The position numbers and the translations under genes were made by a program. Under the pieces are notes generated by a model, which made no database searches, was not told the DNA's origin, and saw only the letters and a program-made list of their open reading frames with translations. Shown here in pieces: positions 51,261 to 59,234 of a DNA stretch of 59,712 nucleotides (the stretch's first letter is position 1; each line of letters starts with the position of its first letter). The stretch spans positions 1-59,712 of the forward strand of contig CAIQQM010000312.1 of NCBI GenBank assembly GCA_903873945.1, read 5' to 3'. Source of the stretch: an uncultured Verrucomicrobiota bacterium. GTDB taxonomy: Bacteria; Verrucomicrobiota; Verrucomicrobiia; Limisphaerales; UBA8199.

Positions 51261-53369
51261 ATTTCTTGTCGGTCGCGTTTTCCGGTGTGGCCAGTATTGC
51301 TGGCGCTGGTGACGGTTGGCCTTTATTGGCCAGCGATGCGATGTGACTTCGTCAACTACGATGATCAGGAGTACGTCACTGCGAATCTGCATGTTCAGGG
51401 CGGTTTGAACTGGGCTGGTGTGAAATGGGCTTTCCTGAAGCCCGTGTGCGATAATTGGCATCCCTTGACAGTGTTGTCCCACATGGCGGACTGCCAGCTT
51501 TTCGGGTTGAAGCCCTGGGGCCATCACCTGACCAGCGTATTGCTGCACGCCATCAACACCATTCTGGTCTTTCTGTTGCTGCGCAGCCTGACCGGCGCGA
51601 CCTGGCGGAGCTTGTTTGTGGCTGCGTTGTTCGCCGTTCACCCGCTGCGCATCGAATCGGTCGCCTGGGTCGCTGAACGCAAGGATGTGCTCAGCGGCTG
51701 TTTCGGCCTTCTCTCGCTTATTTTTTACGCTCGCTACGCGCAGAAGCCCGGGACTGAAAGTTCTCCATTCGCGGACGGAAAGCAGAAATCCATTTTCTAT
51801 CTCCTTTCCCTCTTCTTCTTCGCCCTCGGATTGATGAGCAAGCCCATGCTGGTGACATGGCCCTTCGTCATGTTGCTCCTGGACTACTGGCCTCTTCGCC
51901 GCTTCAGGTTCTCAATGCCGCCCGTTGAACGTTCGAAGTTCGTCTTTTCTCATCCGTGTTTATTGCGAGGCCGACGTTCGGCCCATCGGGAGGCCGACCT
52001 TCGGCTTCAATCCGTGGCTAATTCCGTCTGTGATGGGAAGTCGAACTTCGACTCTGTGCCATCTGTGGCTAAAAATCCGGGTTTGTGGCGTCTGGTGTTT
52101 GAAAAAATCCCGTTCTTTGCCCTCGCGGTGGTGGCGAGCGTGGTGACCTTCGTCGTGCAGAAGCGCGGAGGCTCCTTGGCGGCGGGTGAAAGCCTGCCAC
52201 TGGGTGCACGCAGCGCGAACGCCCTGATTTCGTACTGCCGCCATCTGGGGAAGATGTTCTGGCCAACGGATCTCGCGGTTTTCTATCCCTACCCCGGGCA
52301 TTGGCCGATGGCGAAAGTGCTGCTGGCGGGTTTGTTGATATTGGGCATTTCGGCGCTGCTGATTGTGAAGTGGCGGCGCTATCCCTTTTTGTTGATGGGT
52401 TGGCTGTGGTATTGCGGGACGCTGGTGCCCGTGATTGGGTTGGTACAAACGGGCGGACAAGCGCTGGCGGATCGGCACACTTATATTCCGTCGCTTGGAA
52501 TGTTGATCCTGGCAACCTGGGGCGCATACGAACTGGCCCGCCGCTGGCGGCATCATGGGATTACGCTATTGGCGGCGGGTTTAGCGGCGATCTTTGTCTG
52601 CATGGCGTTGACGCGGCAACAGATTGGTTATTGGAAGGACAGCGAAACCCTCTTTCGGCACGCGCTCGAAGTCACGGAGAACAATTACGTCGCACACGAC
52701 AACTTCGGCCTCGCCCTCGACATGAAAGGCCGGCTTGACGAGGCGATCAGTCACTATCAGGAAGCCATCCGCCTCACACCGGATAACGCTGACGCCCACA
52801 ACAACCTCGGTGCTGCCTTCGACAAGAAAAACAAAACTGACGAGGCGATCAGTCACTATCAGGAAGCCATCCGCCTCACACCGGATGTCGCTGGCTACCA
52901 TGACAACCTCGGCAACGCCCTCCTGAAGAAAGGCCAAATCGACGAAGCCATCATTCAATACCAGGTAGCCATTCGCTTGGGACCGGACGACGCCTTGGCC
53001 CACTACAACCTCGGCAACGCCCTCCGCAACAAAGGTCACATCGACGAAACGATCCGCCAATTCCAGGAAGCCATTCGCCTCAAACCGGACAACGCATTGA
53101 TCCACAATAGTCTTGGCAATGCCCTCCTCAAGAAAGGCCAAATCGACAGCGCGATGAGCCATTATCAGGAAGCCATTCGCCTGAGACCGGATGATGCTCT
53201 GGCCCACTACAACCTCGGTGTCGCTCTCAGTATGAAAGGCCAAATCGACGAGGCCATCATTCAATACCAGGCCGCCACCCGCCTGAAACCGGATGACATC
53301 GACGCTCGCAACAACCTTCGCAACGCCTTGCTTAGAAAAGCCCAGGCCGGCGGTGTCACAAATCGTTAA
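51243..53369 (+). CDS. Multipass membrane protein with TPR C-terminus (GT-C/TMTC-like), paralogue 1
   Basis: The start is GTG 51243 within repeat C, giving 708 residues. The N-terminal half is hydrophobic, with about ten membrane helices and an Asp-Asp motif in the first loop (RCDFVNYDDQEYVTAN), plus NWHPLTVLSHMADCQLFGLK and RIESVAWVAERKDVLSGCF. This resembles the GT-C fold of lipid-linked mannosyltransferases and TMTC proteins, so a role in protein glycosylation is likely but inferred. The C-terminus has six 34-residue TPRs (52680 to about 53280) and a partial one. A hydrophilic segment of some 50 residues (FVFSHPCLLRGRRSAHREAD onward) is encoded by the in-frame repeat C2. Paralogue 2 follows at 53796. 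Confidence 0.8.
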   Translation: MLNQWLISCRSRFPVWPVLLALVTVGLYWPAMRCDFVNYDDQEYVTANLHVQGGLNWAGVKWAFLKPVCDNWHPLTVLSHMADCQLFGLKPWGHHLTSVLLHAINTILVFLLLRSLTGATWRSLFVAALFAVHPLRIESVAWVAERKDVLSGCFGLLSLIFYARYAQKPGTESSPFADGKQKSIFYLLSLFFFALGLMSKPMLVTWPFVMLLLDYWPLRRFRFSMPPVERSKFVFSHPCLLRGRRSAHREADLRLQSVANSVCDGKSNFDSVPSVAKNPGLWRLVFEKIPFFALAVVASVVTFVVQKRGGSLAAGESLPLGARSANALISYCRHLGKMFWPTDLAVFYPYPGHWPMAKVLLAGLLILGISALLIVKWRRYPFLLMGWLWYCGTLVPVIGLVQTGGQALADRHTYIPSLGMLILATWGAYELARRWRHHGITLLAAGLAAIFVCMALTRQQIGYWKDSETLFRHALEVTENNYVAHDNFGLALDMKGRLDEAISHYQEAIRLTPDNADAHNNLGAAFDKKNKTDEAISHYQEAIRLTPDVAGYHDNLGNALLKKGQIDEAIIQYQVAIRLGPDDALAHYNLGNALRNKGHIDETIRQFQEAIRLKPDNALIHNSLGNALLKKGQIDSAMSHYQEAIRLRPDDALAHYNLGVALSMKGQIDEAIIQYQAATRLKPDDIDARNNLRNALLRKAQAGGVTNR
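51952..52075 (+). repeat. In-frame repeat C2 inside paralogue 1
   Basis: The block contains three palindromes: GGCCGA-CGT-TCGGCC (51969-51983), GAGGCCGA-CCT-TCGGCTTC (51990-52008) and AGTCGAA-C-TTCGACT (52039-52053), followed by CTGTGGCTAAAAATCC. Bases 51965-52020 are identical to 54416-54471 in paralogue 2. The whole keeps the frame open and codes for RGRRSAHREADLRLQSVA and what follows. In paralogue 2 this block is at another place in the protein. Confidence 0.85.
52680..53339 (+). repeat. Tandem 102-bp TPR-coding repeats, paralogue 1
   Basis: Six and a half units of 102 bases each code for one TPR with consensus NLGNALLKKGQIDEAIxxYQ and EAIRLxPDDA. Units remain similar at DNA level. Bases 53121-53176 are identical over 56 bases to 55335-55390 in paralogue 2, which points to recent exchange between the two genes. 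Confidence 0.85.
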
Positions 53370-53795
53370 CGCCAAGACGCTGGAAGAGGGACTTAGCCAC
53401 AGTGGCGCGGCAGGGGGCAGAAAACATGGCCATTGATTGCACAGATTTCACAGAGCGGAAAAATTCTTTCTCCGGATAAGCTCCGAATATTCCTGCAATC
53501 CTTGGAATCTGTGGTTGGCTCCCCACCCCTCCGCTTCCCCTGCATTCATCGTTCTTCCCTGCTAAAATCCCATTCGGGAATTCTGTGTAATCTGTGCAAT
53601 CTGTGGCTAAGCATCAGTGCTTAATTGGGAGGCCGGCCTCCGGCTGCAATCTGTGGATTTTCTTTTAGTTAATGAGGTGGGACGAGCACTCTGTGCGCGC
53701 CGTTGCCGGGTTTGTTGCCTTCATCTATGTCTTCAAATCCTTCCTCTTGCATTGCGTCTTTGCGCCTCTGCGTTAAATTCCTGCTCCGGAAATCC
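53370..53795. other. Repeat-filled region between the two paralogues
   Basis: The 426 bases hold no independent gene. They contain the right arm of the 58-bp inverted repeat (53439-53496) and a long C-type repeat. A reading frame in phase with paralogue 2 is open from 53703 on, but it consists of repeat translation and I place the start at GTG 53796. Confidence 0.6.
53439..53496 (-). repeat. 58-bp inverted repeat D, right arm
   Basis: Perfect reverse complement of 51106-51163, all 58 bases. It starts 70 bases after the stop of paralogue 1. Together the arms delimit a unit of 2391 bases that contains repeat C1 and the complete gene. Confidence 0.9.
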
Positions 53796-53813
53796 GTGTT
53801 CAATCAGTGGCTA
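53497..53813 (+). repeat. C-type repeat, intergenic copy with 14-bp palindrome
   Basis: Phrases of the C family occur here in several variants: ATCTGTGGTTGG, CTGTGTAATCTGTGCAATC, ATCTGTGGCTAAGCATC, the palindrome GGAGGCCGGCCTCC (53628-53641) followed by GGCTGCAATCTGTGGATT, then GCCTCTGCGTTAAATTCC and AATCCGTGTTCAATCAGTGG. Compared with copy 1 about 95 bases are inserted between TTTTCTTTTAG and CGCCTCTGCG. The end supplies the start codon of paralogue 2. Confidence 0.75.
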
Positions 53814-55991
53814 AGTTCTTGTCGGTCGCGTTTTCCGGTGTGGCTGATTGCAGCATCACTGGCGCTGGTGACGGTTGGCCTTTATTGGCCAGCGATGCGA
53901 TGTGACTTCGTCAACTACGATGACAATCTCTACGTGACTTCGAATGTTCACGTCCAAAACGGGCTGACCTTGGAAAGCATAAAGTGGGCTTTCTTCAAGC
54001 CTGATGTCGATTTTGGCTATTGGCATCCCTTAACGCTGTTGTCCCATATGGTGGACTGCCAGCTTTTCGGTTTGAAACCATGGGGGCATCATTTGACCAA
54101 CGTGTTGCTTCACGCCCTCAACACCCTTTTGGTCTTTCTGTTGCTTCGTAACCTGACCGGGACGCTCTGGCGGAGCCTGCTGGTGGCGGCGCTGTTTGGG
54201 TTGCACCCGATGCATGTGGAATCGGTGGCTTGGGTGTCGGAGCGGAAAGACGTGTTGAGCGCATGCTTCGGTTTGCTCGCGCTGCTCTTTTACATCCGTT
54301 ATGCAAAAAAAGTGGCGAGTGGCGGATTTCCCCATCCAGCCTCCGACTCTCGCCCCTCGTCCCCCTCCCCATCTGTGAAATCTGTGCCATTTGTGGCTGG
54401 AAAATCCGTGTTTATGCGAGGCCGACGTTCGGCCCATCGGGAGGCCGACCTTCGGCTTCAATCCGTGGCTACCCACTCGGCCCTCGACTATGGCCTTTCC
54501 CTCTTCTTCTTCGCCTGCGGCCTGATGAGCAAGCCCATGCTGGTGACGTTCCCGTTCGTCATGTTTCTGCTTGATTACTGGCCCCTTCGCCGCCTCAGGT
54601 TCTCAATGCCACCCGTTGGACGTTCAAAGTTCGAAGTTCGAAGTTTGAAGTTCGTCTTCTCTCATTCGTGTTTAATCCGTGTTAAATCAGTGGCAAAAAA
54701 CCCGTGTTTGTGGCGCCTGGTGTTTGAGAAAATCCCATTCTTCGCCCTGGCGGCAGCGGCGAGCGTCGTGACCTTCGTGGTGTCGAAGCATGGAGGCACT
54801 TTAGCGGCGGTTGAAAAGCTGCCACTGGGCGCACGCAGCGGGAACGCTCTGATTTCATACTGCCACTATCTGGGGAAGATGTTCTGGCCAACAGATCTGG
54901 CTGTTTTCTATCCGCACCCCGGGCATTGGCCGATAGAGAAAGTGCTCCTGGCAGGCGGGTTGATGGTGGGCATGTCGGTGCTTCTGTTTGCGAAGCGGCG
55001 GCGCTATCCGTGTTTGCTGATGGGGTGGCTGTGGTATTGCGGGATGCTGGTGCCAGCCATTGGATTGGTGCAGGTTGGCGCATTCGCAATGGCGGATCGG
55101 TATACTTACATTCCATCTCTGGGAGTGTTTATCCTCGCCATCTGGGGCGCGTACGAACTGGCCGGACGCTGGCGTTTTCATGCGATTGTATTGTCGGTGG
55201 TGGGTTCATTGACGATCGTCCTGTGCCTCGCAATGACGCGGCAACAGCTCAGGTACTGGAAGAACAATGAAACTCTTTTTCGGCATGCACTCGATGCCAC
55301 GGAGAATAATTACGTCGCGCACAACAACCTCGGCAACGCCCTCCTCAAGAAAGGCCAAATCGACAGCGCGATGAGCCATTATCAGGAAGCCATCCGCCTG
55401 AAAGTGGGGTACGCCGAGGCCTACAACAACCTCGGTACGGCTCTCGACGAGAAAGGCCAAATCGACGAGGCAATCAGCCAATTCCAGGACGCTATCCGCC
55501 TGAAACCGGATTATGCCGCCCCTTATAACAACCTCGGCAATGACCTCGTCAGGAAAGGCAAAATCGATGAGGCTATCAGCCATTATCAGCAAGCTATCCG
55601 CTTAAAACCGGATGACGCCGAGGCCCGCAGCAACCTCGGTATCGCGCTTGGCAGGAAAGGCCAAACTGACGAGGCGATCCGCCAATTCCAGGAAGCCATC
55701 CGCCTGGGGCCCGGTTCCTCCGAGGCTCACAGTAACCTCGGCACTGTTCTCGGCAGGAAAGGTCGAATCGATGAGGCTATCAGCCAATTCCAGGAAGCCG
55801 TCCGCCTGCAACCGGATTATGCCCTGGCCTACAATAACCTCGGCGTCGCGCTTGGCATGAAAGGCCAAATCGATGAGGCGATCGGCCAGTTCCAGGAAGC
55901 TCTCCGCCTGAAGCCCGATTACACCGACGCCCGCAACAACCTTCGAAACGCCCTCCTCAAGAAGGGCAAGAGCAACGAGGTTGTAAGGTAA
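53796..55991 (+). CDS. Multipass membrane protein with TPR C-terminus (GT-C/TMTC-like), paralogue 2
   Basis: From GTG 53796 the protein has 731 residues and is clearly paralogous to the preceding gene over its whole length (same opening xNQWLxSCRSRFPVW, same NYDD loop, WHPLTLLSHMVDCQLFGLKP, VESVAWVSERKDVLSACFG). The membrane part has about ten helices, and six TPRs follow from 55305 on. It carries repeat inserts at two places: between two membrane helices (FMRGRRSAHREADLRLQSVA, bases 54370-54471) and at the loop that holds the big insert in paralogue 1 (RSKFEVRSLKFVFSHSCLIR). A GT-C-type transferase role is inferred as for paralogue 1. In-frame starts upstream to 53703 cannot be excluded. Confidence 0.8.
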   Translation: MFNQWLSSCRSRFPVWLIAASLALVTVGLYWPAMRCDFVNYDDNLYVTSNVHVQNGLTLESIKWAFFKPDVDFGYWHPLTLLSHMVDCQLFGLKPWGHHLTNVLLHALNTLLVFLLLRNLTGTLWRSLLVAALFGLHPMHVESVAWVSERKDVLSACFGLLALLFYIRYAKKVASGGFPHPASDSRPSSPSPSVKSVPFVAGKSVFMRGRRSAHREADLRLQSVATHSALDYGLSLFFFACGLMSKPMLVTFPFVMFLLDYWPLRRLRFSMPPVGRSKFEVRSLKFVFSHSCLIRVKSVAKNPCLWRLVFEKIPFFALAAAASVVTFVVSKHGGTLAAVEKLPLGARSGNALISYCHYLGKMFWPTDLAVFYPHPGHWPIEKVLLAGGLMVGMSVLLFAKRRRYPCLLMGWLWYCGMLVPAIGLVQVGAFAMADRYTYIPSLGVFILAIWGAYELAGRWRFHAIVLSVVGSLTIVLCLAMTRQQLRYWKNNETLFRHALDATENNYVAHNNLGNALLKKGQIDSAMSHYQEAIRLKVGYAEAYNNLGTALDEKGQIDEAISQFQDAIRLKPDYAAPYNNLGNDLVRKGKIDEAISHYQQAIRLKPDDAEARSNLGIALGRKGQTDEAIRQFQEAIRLGPGSSEAHSNLGTVLGRKGRIDEAISQFQEAVRLQPDYALAYNNLGVALGMKGQIDEAIGQFQEALRLKPDYTDARNNLRNALLKKGKSNEVVR
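54370..54471 (+). repeat. In-frame repeat C4 inside paralogue 2
   Basis: The block starts with ATCTGTGAAATCTGTGCC and TTTGTGGCTGGAAAATCC and then contains the same 56 bases (54416-54471) as 51965-52020, with both GGCCGA-type hairpins. Just before the identical part it lacks one base relative to C2 (GTTTATGCGAG against GTTTATTGCGAG), so the upstream portion is read in another frame while the identical part is read in the same frame. Confidence 0.85.
54618..54705 (+). repeat. In-frame repeat C5 with TTCGAAG tandem units
   Basis: The region opens with near-tandem units of GTTCGAA type (AAAGTTCGAAGTTCGAAG, then TTTGAAGTTCG) and continues with CATTCGTGTTTAATCCGTG, TTAAATCAGTGGCAAAAAA and CCCGTGTTTGTGG. 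It codes for RSKFEVRSLKFVFSHSCLIR and VKSVAKNPC. It occupies the loop where paralogue 1 has repeat C2. Confidence 0.75.
55305..55985 (+). repeat. Tandem 102-bp TPR-coding repeats, paralogue 2
   Basis: Six and a half units of 102 bases, consensus NLGxALxxKGQIDEAISQFQ and EAIRLKPDYA. The first unit contains 56 bases identical to the fifth unit of paralogue 1, while flanking units differ. Confidence 0.85.
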
Positions 55992-56711
55992 TTCCAGGAA
56001 AGTCAGGCCCTGGCACACAACTGCTGCCTGCCGGCGAGCGAACGAAGCGGCTTAGGGGTTGAGGCGGGCGTGTTGAAATTGTCGGTGCTGAACGCGCGGC
56101 GGCTGTTGCCTCAAACGCGAGCCTGTGTGAAAACTCATTAACCATCCCTCTTCTGTTTCTTGTTCTGGAAAAGAAATCGCGTCACTTTTGCGAGAAATGC
56201 ACTGCCCCAAAACCGTGGTGGCGCACCGCCGCTGTCCGCCAACTCAACCACCGGATATCCGCGCGTAGGCAACGAAAGGGCCGCCGAGAATGGTGTGCAA
56301 TAATGAGTGAGGCGGCCCGGTGACCGGCAGGGTGCGCGTCAGCGCACCGCCGGGCATGAGTGTCAGCATCCGCGCGCGGTGAGAGCATTCGATAATGGAA
56401 ACTGAACGACGTGGAGCGCTTCGTGGTTGAGCGCGCAACGATGCGTGCCGCATTGGCCACCAAGTGGAGCGCGAACTGATGTTTCGTCGAGCGTTAGTGA
56501 GGTGCCTTTACCGGTTGAGGGCTGAGGGTTGATTGAATTACGCGCGGCGGTAGGGTTGTCGAATCGCCCATGTGTGAGCCGCGCTGGCCGTGGTGCCGCC
56601 AGCGCCGGTCAAGGCAAAGGTGTTACTTTTCCAGGACTTCCAGCTTTGCGATGGCAGCGAGAGAATACGATAACGCCAGGCACCCTTCACTAACTCAACG
56701 AGTAGTCTCAA
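55992..56711. other. Gene-poor region with repeat A copy 2
   Basis: No gene is seen in these 720 bases. The first 370 bases show no recognised element apart from the short inverted repeat GGGTGCGCG/CAGCGCACC around 56333-56348. The rest is repeat A copy 2 and a short unique part next to the stop of the minus-strand gene. ORFs on either strand here are short and overlap the repeat. Confidence 0.6.
56361..56645. repeat. Dispersed repeat A, copy 2
   Basis: Similarity to copy 3 begins at TGTCAGCATCCGCGCGCG (56361) and continues through ATTCGATAATGGAAACTGA and the 52-base identical core (56429-56480) to GTCGAGCGTTAGTGAGG. Similarity to copy 1 resumes at GCCAGCGCCGGTC (56598) and ends at CCAGGACTTCCAG (56645). 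The hairpin GCGCGCA-ACGA-TGCGTGC is at 56431-56448. Confidence 0.78.
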
Positions 56712-58967
56712 CTACTCTGCGATGGACGGTAATGACTTCACCTTCCAATCCATGACCAGCACCGTGCCTGGTGGCTTCCACACGCGGCAAAGGGCTCGTC
56801 CGCCGGGCGCACAGTCTGCAGGCGGCTGCAATTCCGTGCAATAGACCGGTTCACCATCGCTAAGGCGCTTATACTCGCTGAGCACCGTCAGGGCTGGAGA
56901 CTGCCGCTCCAGAGGCATTGAGTCAACCGGAGATGCGGACCACGTCCCTTTGGCTGAGGCGCCTTCCTGCCGCCACGAGCCTGCAAGGGTGCGGTTGTCG
57001 AGGCGCCCTTCGATTACATATACTTCGTCCTTGGTCTTCAAGTTCAATACAAGGTTCCCGTCTCGGAAGGTTCCAGAACCGGTTGAATCCTGGACGAGGC
57101 CATCGATCTGGACCGCTTGCCCCTTTAGCTGGAAGCCAAGGCGGAATTTCACTGGTCGGCCATCGGGCATCAGGGCCTGGAATTCCCAGGCCCCCTCAAG
57201 CCGACTTACGGCTCCCGCCTCAACCAGAGGCAGGCCAACGAACAGTGCCTGGGCCTTCGGCGTCGGTGGAGTTAGCGAGAGCACGGTGCCGTTTGTTTCA
57301 GCAGCGAAAACAGGGACGACGTTGCTGCCGTTGCAGGCCCCGGGCAGCGCAAACCACGCCACGGCTTCAACGCGGTCCCACGCCCCAACTGACTCGACCT
57401 GCTCCCTGGGCCAAAGAGTGCTGGTGCGGTTGGTCTCGCGCACGCGGTAAACGGCTACCGGCAGAATCAGTCGAGGATCATCCAGTGCGAGCCGATACAT
57501 GATTTGGTTGTAGTCGTAGCGGGGTGTCTGGGCACGAGCCCCAGAGAAAAAATCGGAGTAGGTCCCTTCGAAGTAGATGAGCCTGCCGCCTTGCTGATCG
57601 AAAAACGGATGCTGTGTCGGGTTATAGAAGTTGTAATCGTCGTGGGTGAGCACCCGCCGCGCATACGCCCAAGGCCCAGCCGGTGTGTCAGCTTCGGCAA
57701 ACCAGATCTCTCCCGCACGGGTTGACGAGGTCAACATAACCCAGCGGCGGAGATAATTGTTCCAGTAAACAGACCCACGCTCGGCTTCTACCCGGACGCC
57801 GGTCTCGAAGTCGTGCAGGTCAATCCAGCTCTCCTCGGGCTTGAGTTTGCCGGCCTCAATCAACTCGCGCACCCGCTTAGCAGACAGCCGGTCCGCGCCC
57901 GCCTTCCACCGATAGGATGGACGGCCCACTCCATCGTGGTCCAATTCGGTTTGTTTGCCTCGGACCTTCCCGTCACTGGCGACGCACGTCAGCGCCTCGT
58001 AATTGGCCACGACGCAGAGGCTCTTGAGATCGGCCTTCACGCGCCAATTAGGATAGAGATAGAAATACTCCACACCATCCACCCGAGCGCGAAACGGATG
58101 TGACGAATCATGCTCCTCGTGATTATCCCAATGCTGCAGTGGCTCGAACACGGCCTGCTCGTCGTTAAACACCATCAGATCCCAGCTCTCGGCGGCTCCC
58201 AAATGCCTATGATTGGCCACGCTGGCTACCAGGCGCTCGCCTCCCTGCCCGTCCGACAAGACCAGAAGGCCTTGAATCCAATGCGCTGCCGGTCCGGGCA
58301 ACCGGCACATCGGTTTACTGAAACCAGACTCATCGACAAAGTAGGTCAGGTCCACCCCAACCGCGGGGTCGAGTCCCCCATGCCCAGGCAATTCGGACGT
58401 CGCCCCGGAGGCCCCGAAGTTCCCCAGCGGATAGGAGGCGCGATCCGTGTCTCCCCAAAACCAGTAGATCTTCCCCCGGTAAGGCGTGGCGATAACGGTG
58501 TCCTGGCCCATCACCTGTCCATTGAGAAGGGGCTGGCGCAGCGGCACTGGGCGGCTGACCAGCACGCTGTCGCGGTAAATGCCCTGGCCGGTGATGCGGT
58601 AGAGCCGCTCGGCGATGTTAAGCCGCCTGAGCTTGATTTTGGCACTGCCTCCGCCAATGGGCTTCAGGACTATGCCCCGGTTGTTGAACATGTCCTCCGG
58701 ATATTCGTAACCGGGACTGCGGACATGGAAGAAACATTGGAGGTCCATCAACCCCGGTTCGTTCAAGGCGATAATGCCATCACTGTCGGTCCACCAGGCC
58801 AGCTTGTTAACCGTGCGCAATTCAACCAGTGGCACGCCCCGACCCGTTTGAGTATCGACAACCCGGATTGCGAAATAGTCGTTTGTCGCCGCAGGGAGCC
58901 TCCAAGGTCCGGCAGACAGCAAGAACCATAGGCTCAACAACAGAATTCGTGAGTCGCGCATTGTCAT
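56712..58967 (-). CDS. Secreted protein with probable beta-propeller, unknown function
   Basis: The 751-residue protein starts at ATG 58967 (58961 is also possible) with the signal peptide ILLLSLWFLLSAGPWRLPAA. Residues about 30-110 resemble a carboxypeptidase regulatory-like beta domain (DYFAIRVVDTQTGRGVPLVE, WWTDSDGIIALNEPG). The large centre, residues about 130-520, has repeated strands with Trp and Asp as in five-bladed propellers of glycoside hydrolases (GKIYWFWGDTDRASYPLG, GVEYFYLYPNWRVKADL, GEIWFAEADTPAGPWAYA, FYNPTQHPFFDQQGGRLIYF). The C-terminal 170 residues form another beta domain (LEGAWEFQALMPDGRPVKFR). I cannot name catalytic residues, so the glycosidase idea is tentative. Repeat A copies lie at both sides of the gene. 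Confidence 0.75.
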   Translation of the reverse strand: MTMRDSRILLLSLWFLLSAGPWRLPAATNDYFAIRVVDTQTGRGVPLVELRTVNKLAWWTDSDGIIALNEPGLMDLQCFFHVRSPGYEYPEDMFNNRGIVLKPIGGGSAKIKLRRLNIAERLYRITGQGIYRDSVLVSRPVPLRQPLLNGQVMGQDTVIATPYRGKIYWFWGDTDRASYPLGNFGASGATSELPGHGGLDPAVGVDLTYFVDESGFSKPMCRLPGPAAHWIQGLLVLSDGQGGERLVASVANHRHLGAAESWDLMVFNDEQAVFEPLQHWDNHEEHDSSHPFRARVDGVEYFYLYPNWRVKADLKSLCVVANYEALTCVASDGKVRGKQTELDHDGVGRPSYRWKAGADRLSAKRVRELIEAGKLKPEESWIDLHDFETGVRVEAERGSVYWNNYLRRWVMLTSSTRAGEIWFAEADTPAGPWAYARRVLTHDDYNFYNPTQHPFFDQQGGRLIYFEGTYSDFFSGARAQTPRYDYNQIMYRLALDDPRLILPVAVYRVRETNRTSTLWPREQVESVGAWDRVEAVAWFALPGACNGSNVVPVFAAETNGTVLSLTPPTPKAQALFVGLPLVEAGAVSRLEGAWEFQALMPDGRPVKFRLGFQLKGQAVQIDGLVQDSTGSGTFRDGNLVLNLKTKDEVYVIEGRLDNRTLAGSWRQEGASAKGTWSASPVDSMPLERQSPALTVLSEYKRLSDGEPVYCTELQPPADCAPGGRALCRVWKPPGTVLVMDWKVKSLPSIAE

Positions 58968-59234
58968 AAACGCCAGTACGCCCTATTTGGCTGGTTTCCT
59001 GGCTCGATTGCCAGTTCGAACTGAGAGGGGATCGTTTTTCGCTGCGCTGCTCGGCTGTACGCTTCGCGGGCAAACGGCACCGCGGCAACCTGTGAGAACG
59101 AGCCGCCGCCAGACCCATGAGTGCCACTAGGGCCTCTGCGGATGGAATTGCGAAGGACAGTCGGCGGCCTGCCGGAAGTGCACCTGCAGTGCAACGCGAC
59201 GGAAATATGACGGTGGGCACCGCAAGGGCACGAA

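Noticed and set aside
52680-55985. Regularly spaced repeats as a CRISPR array
   Set aside because: The 102-bp period is the TPR-coding unit in frame with the proteins; there are no spacers of constant length and no cas genes.
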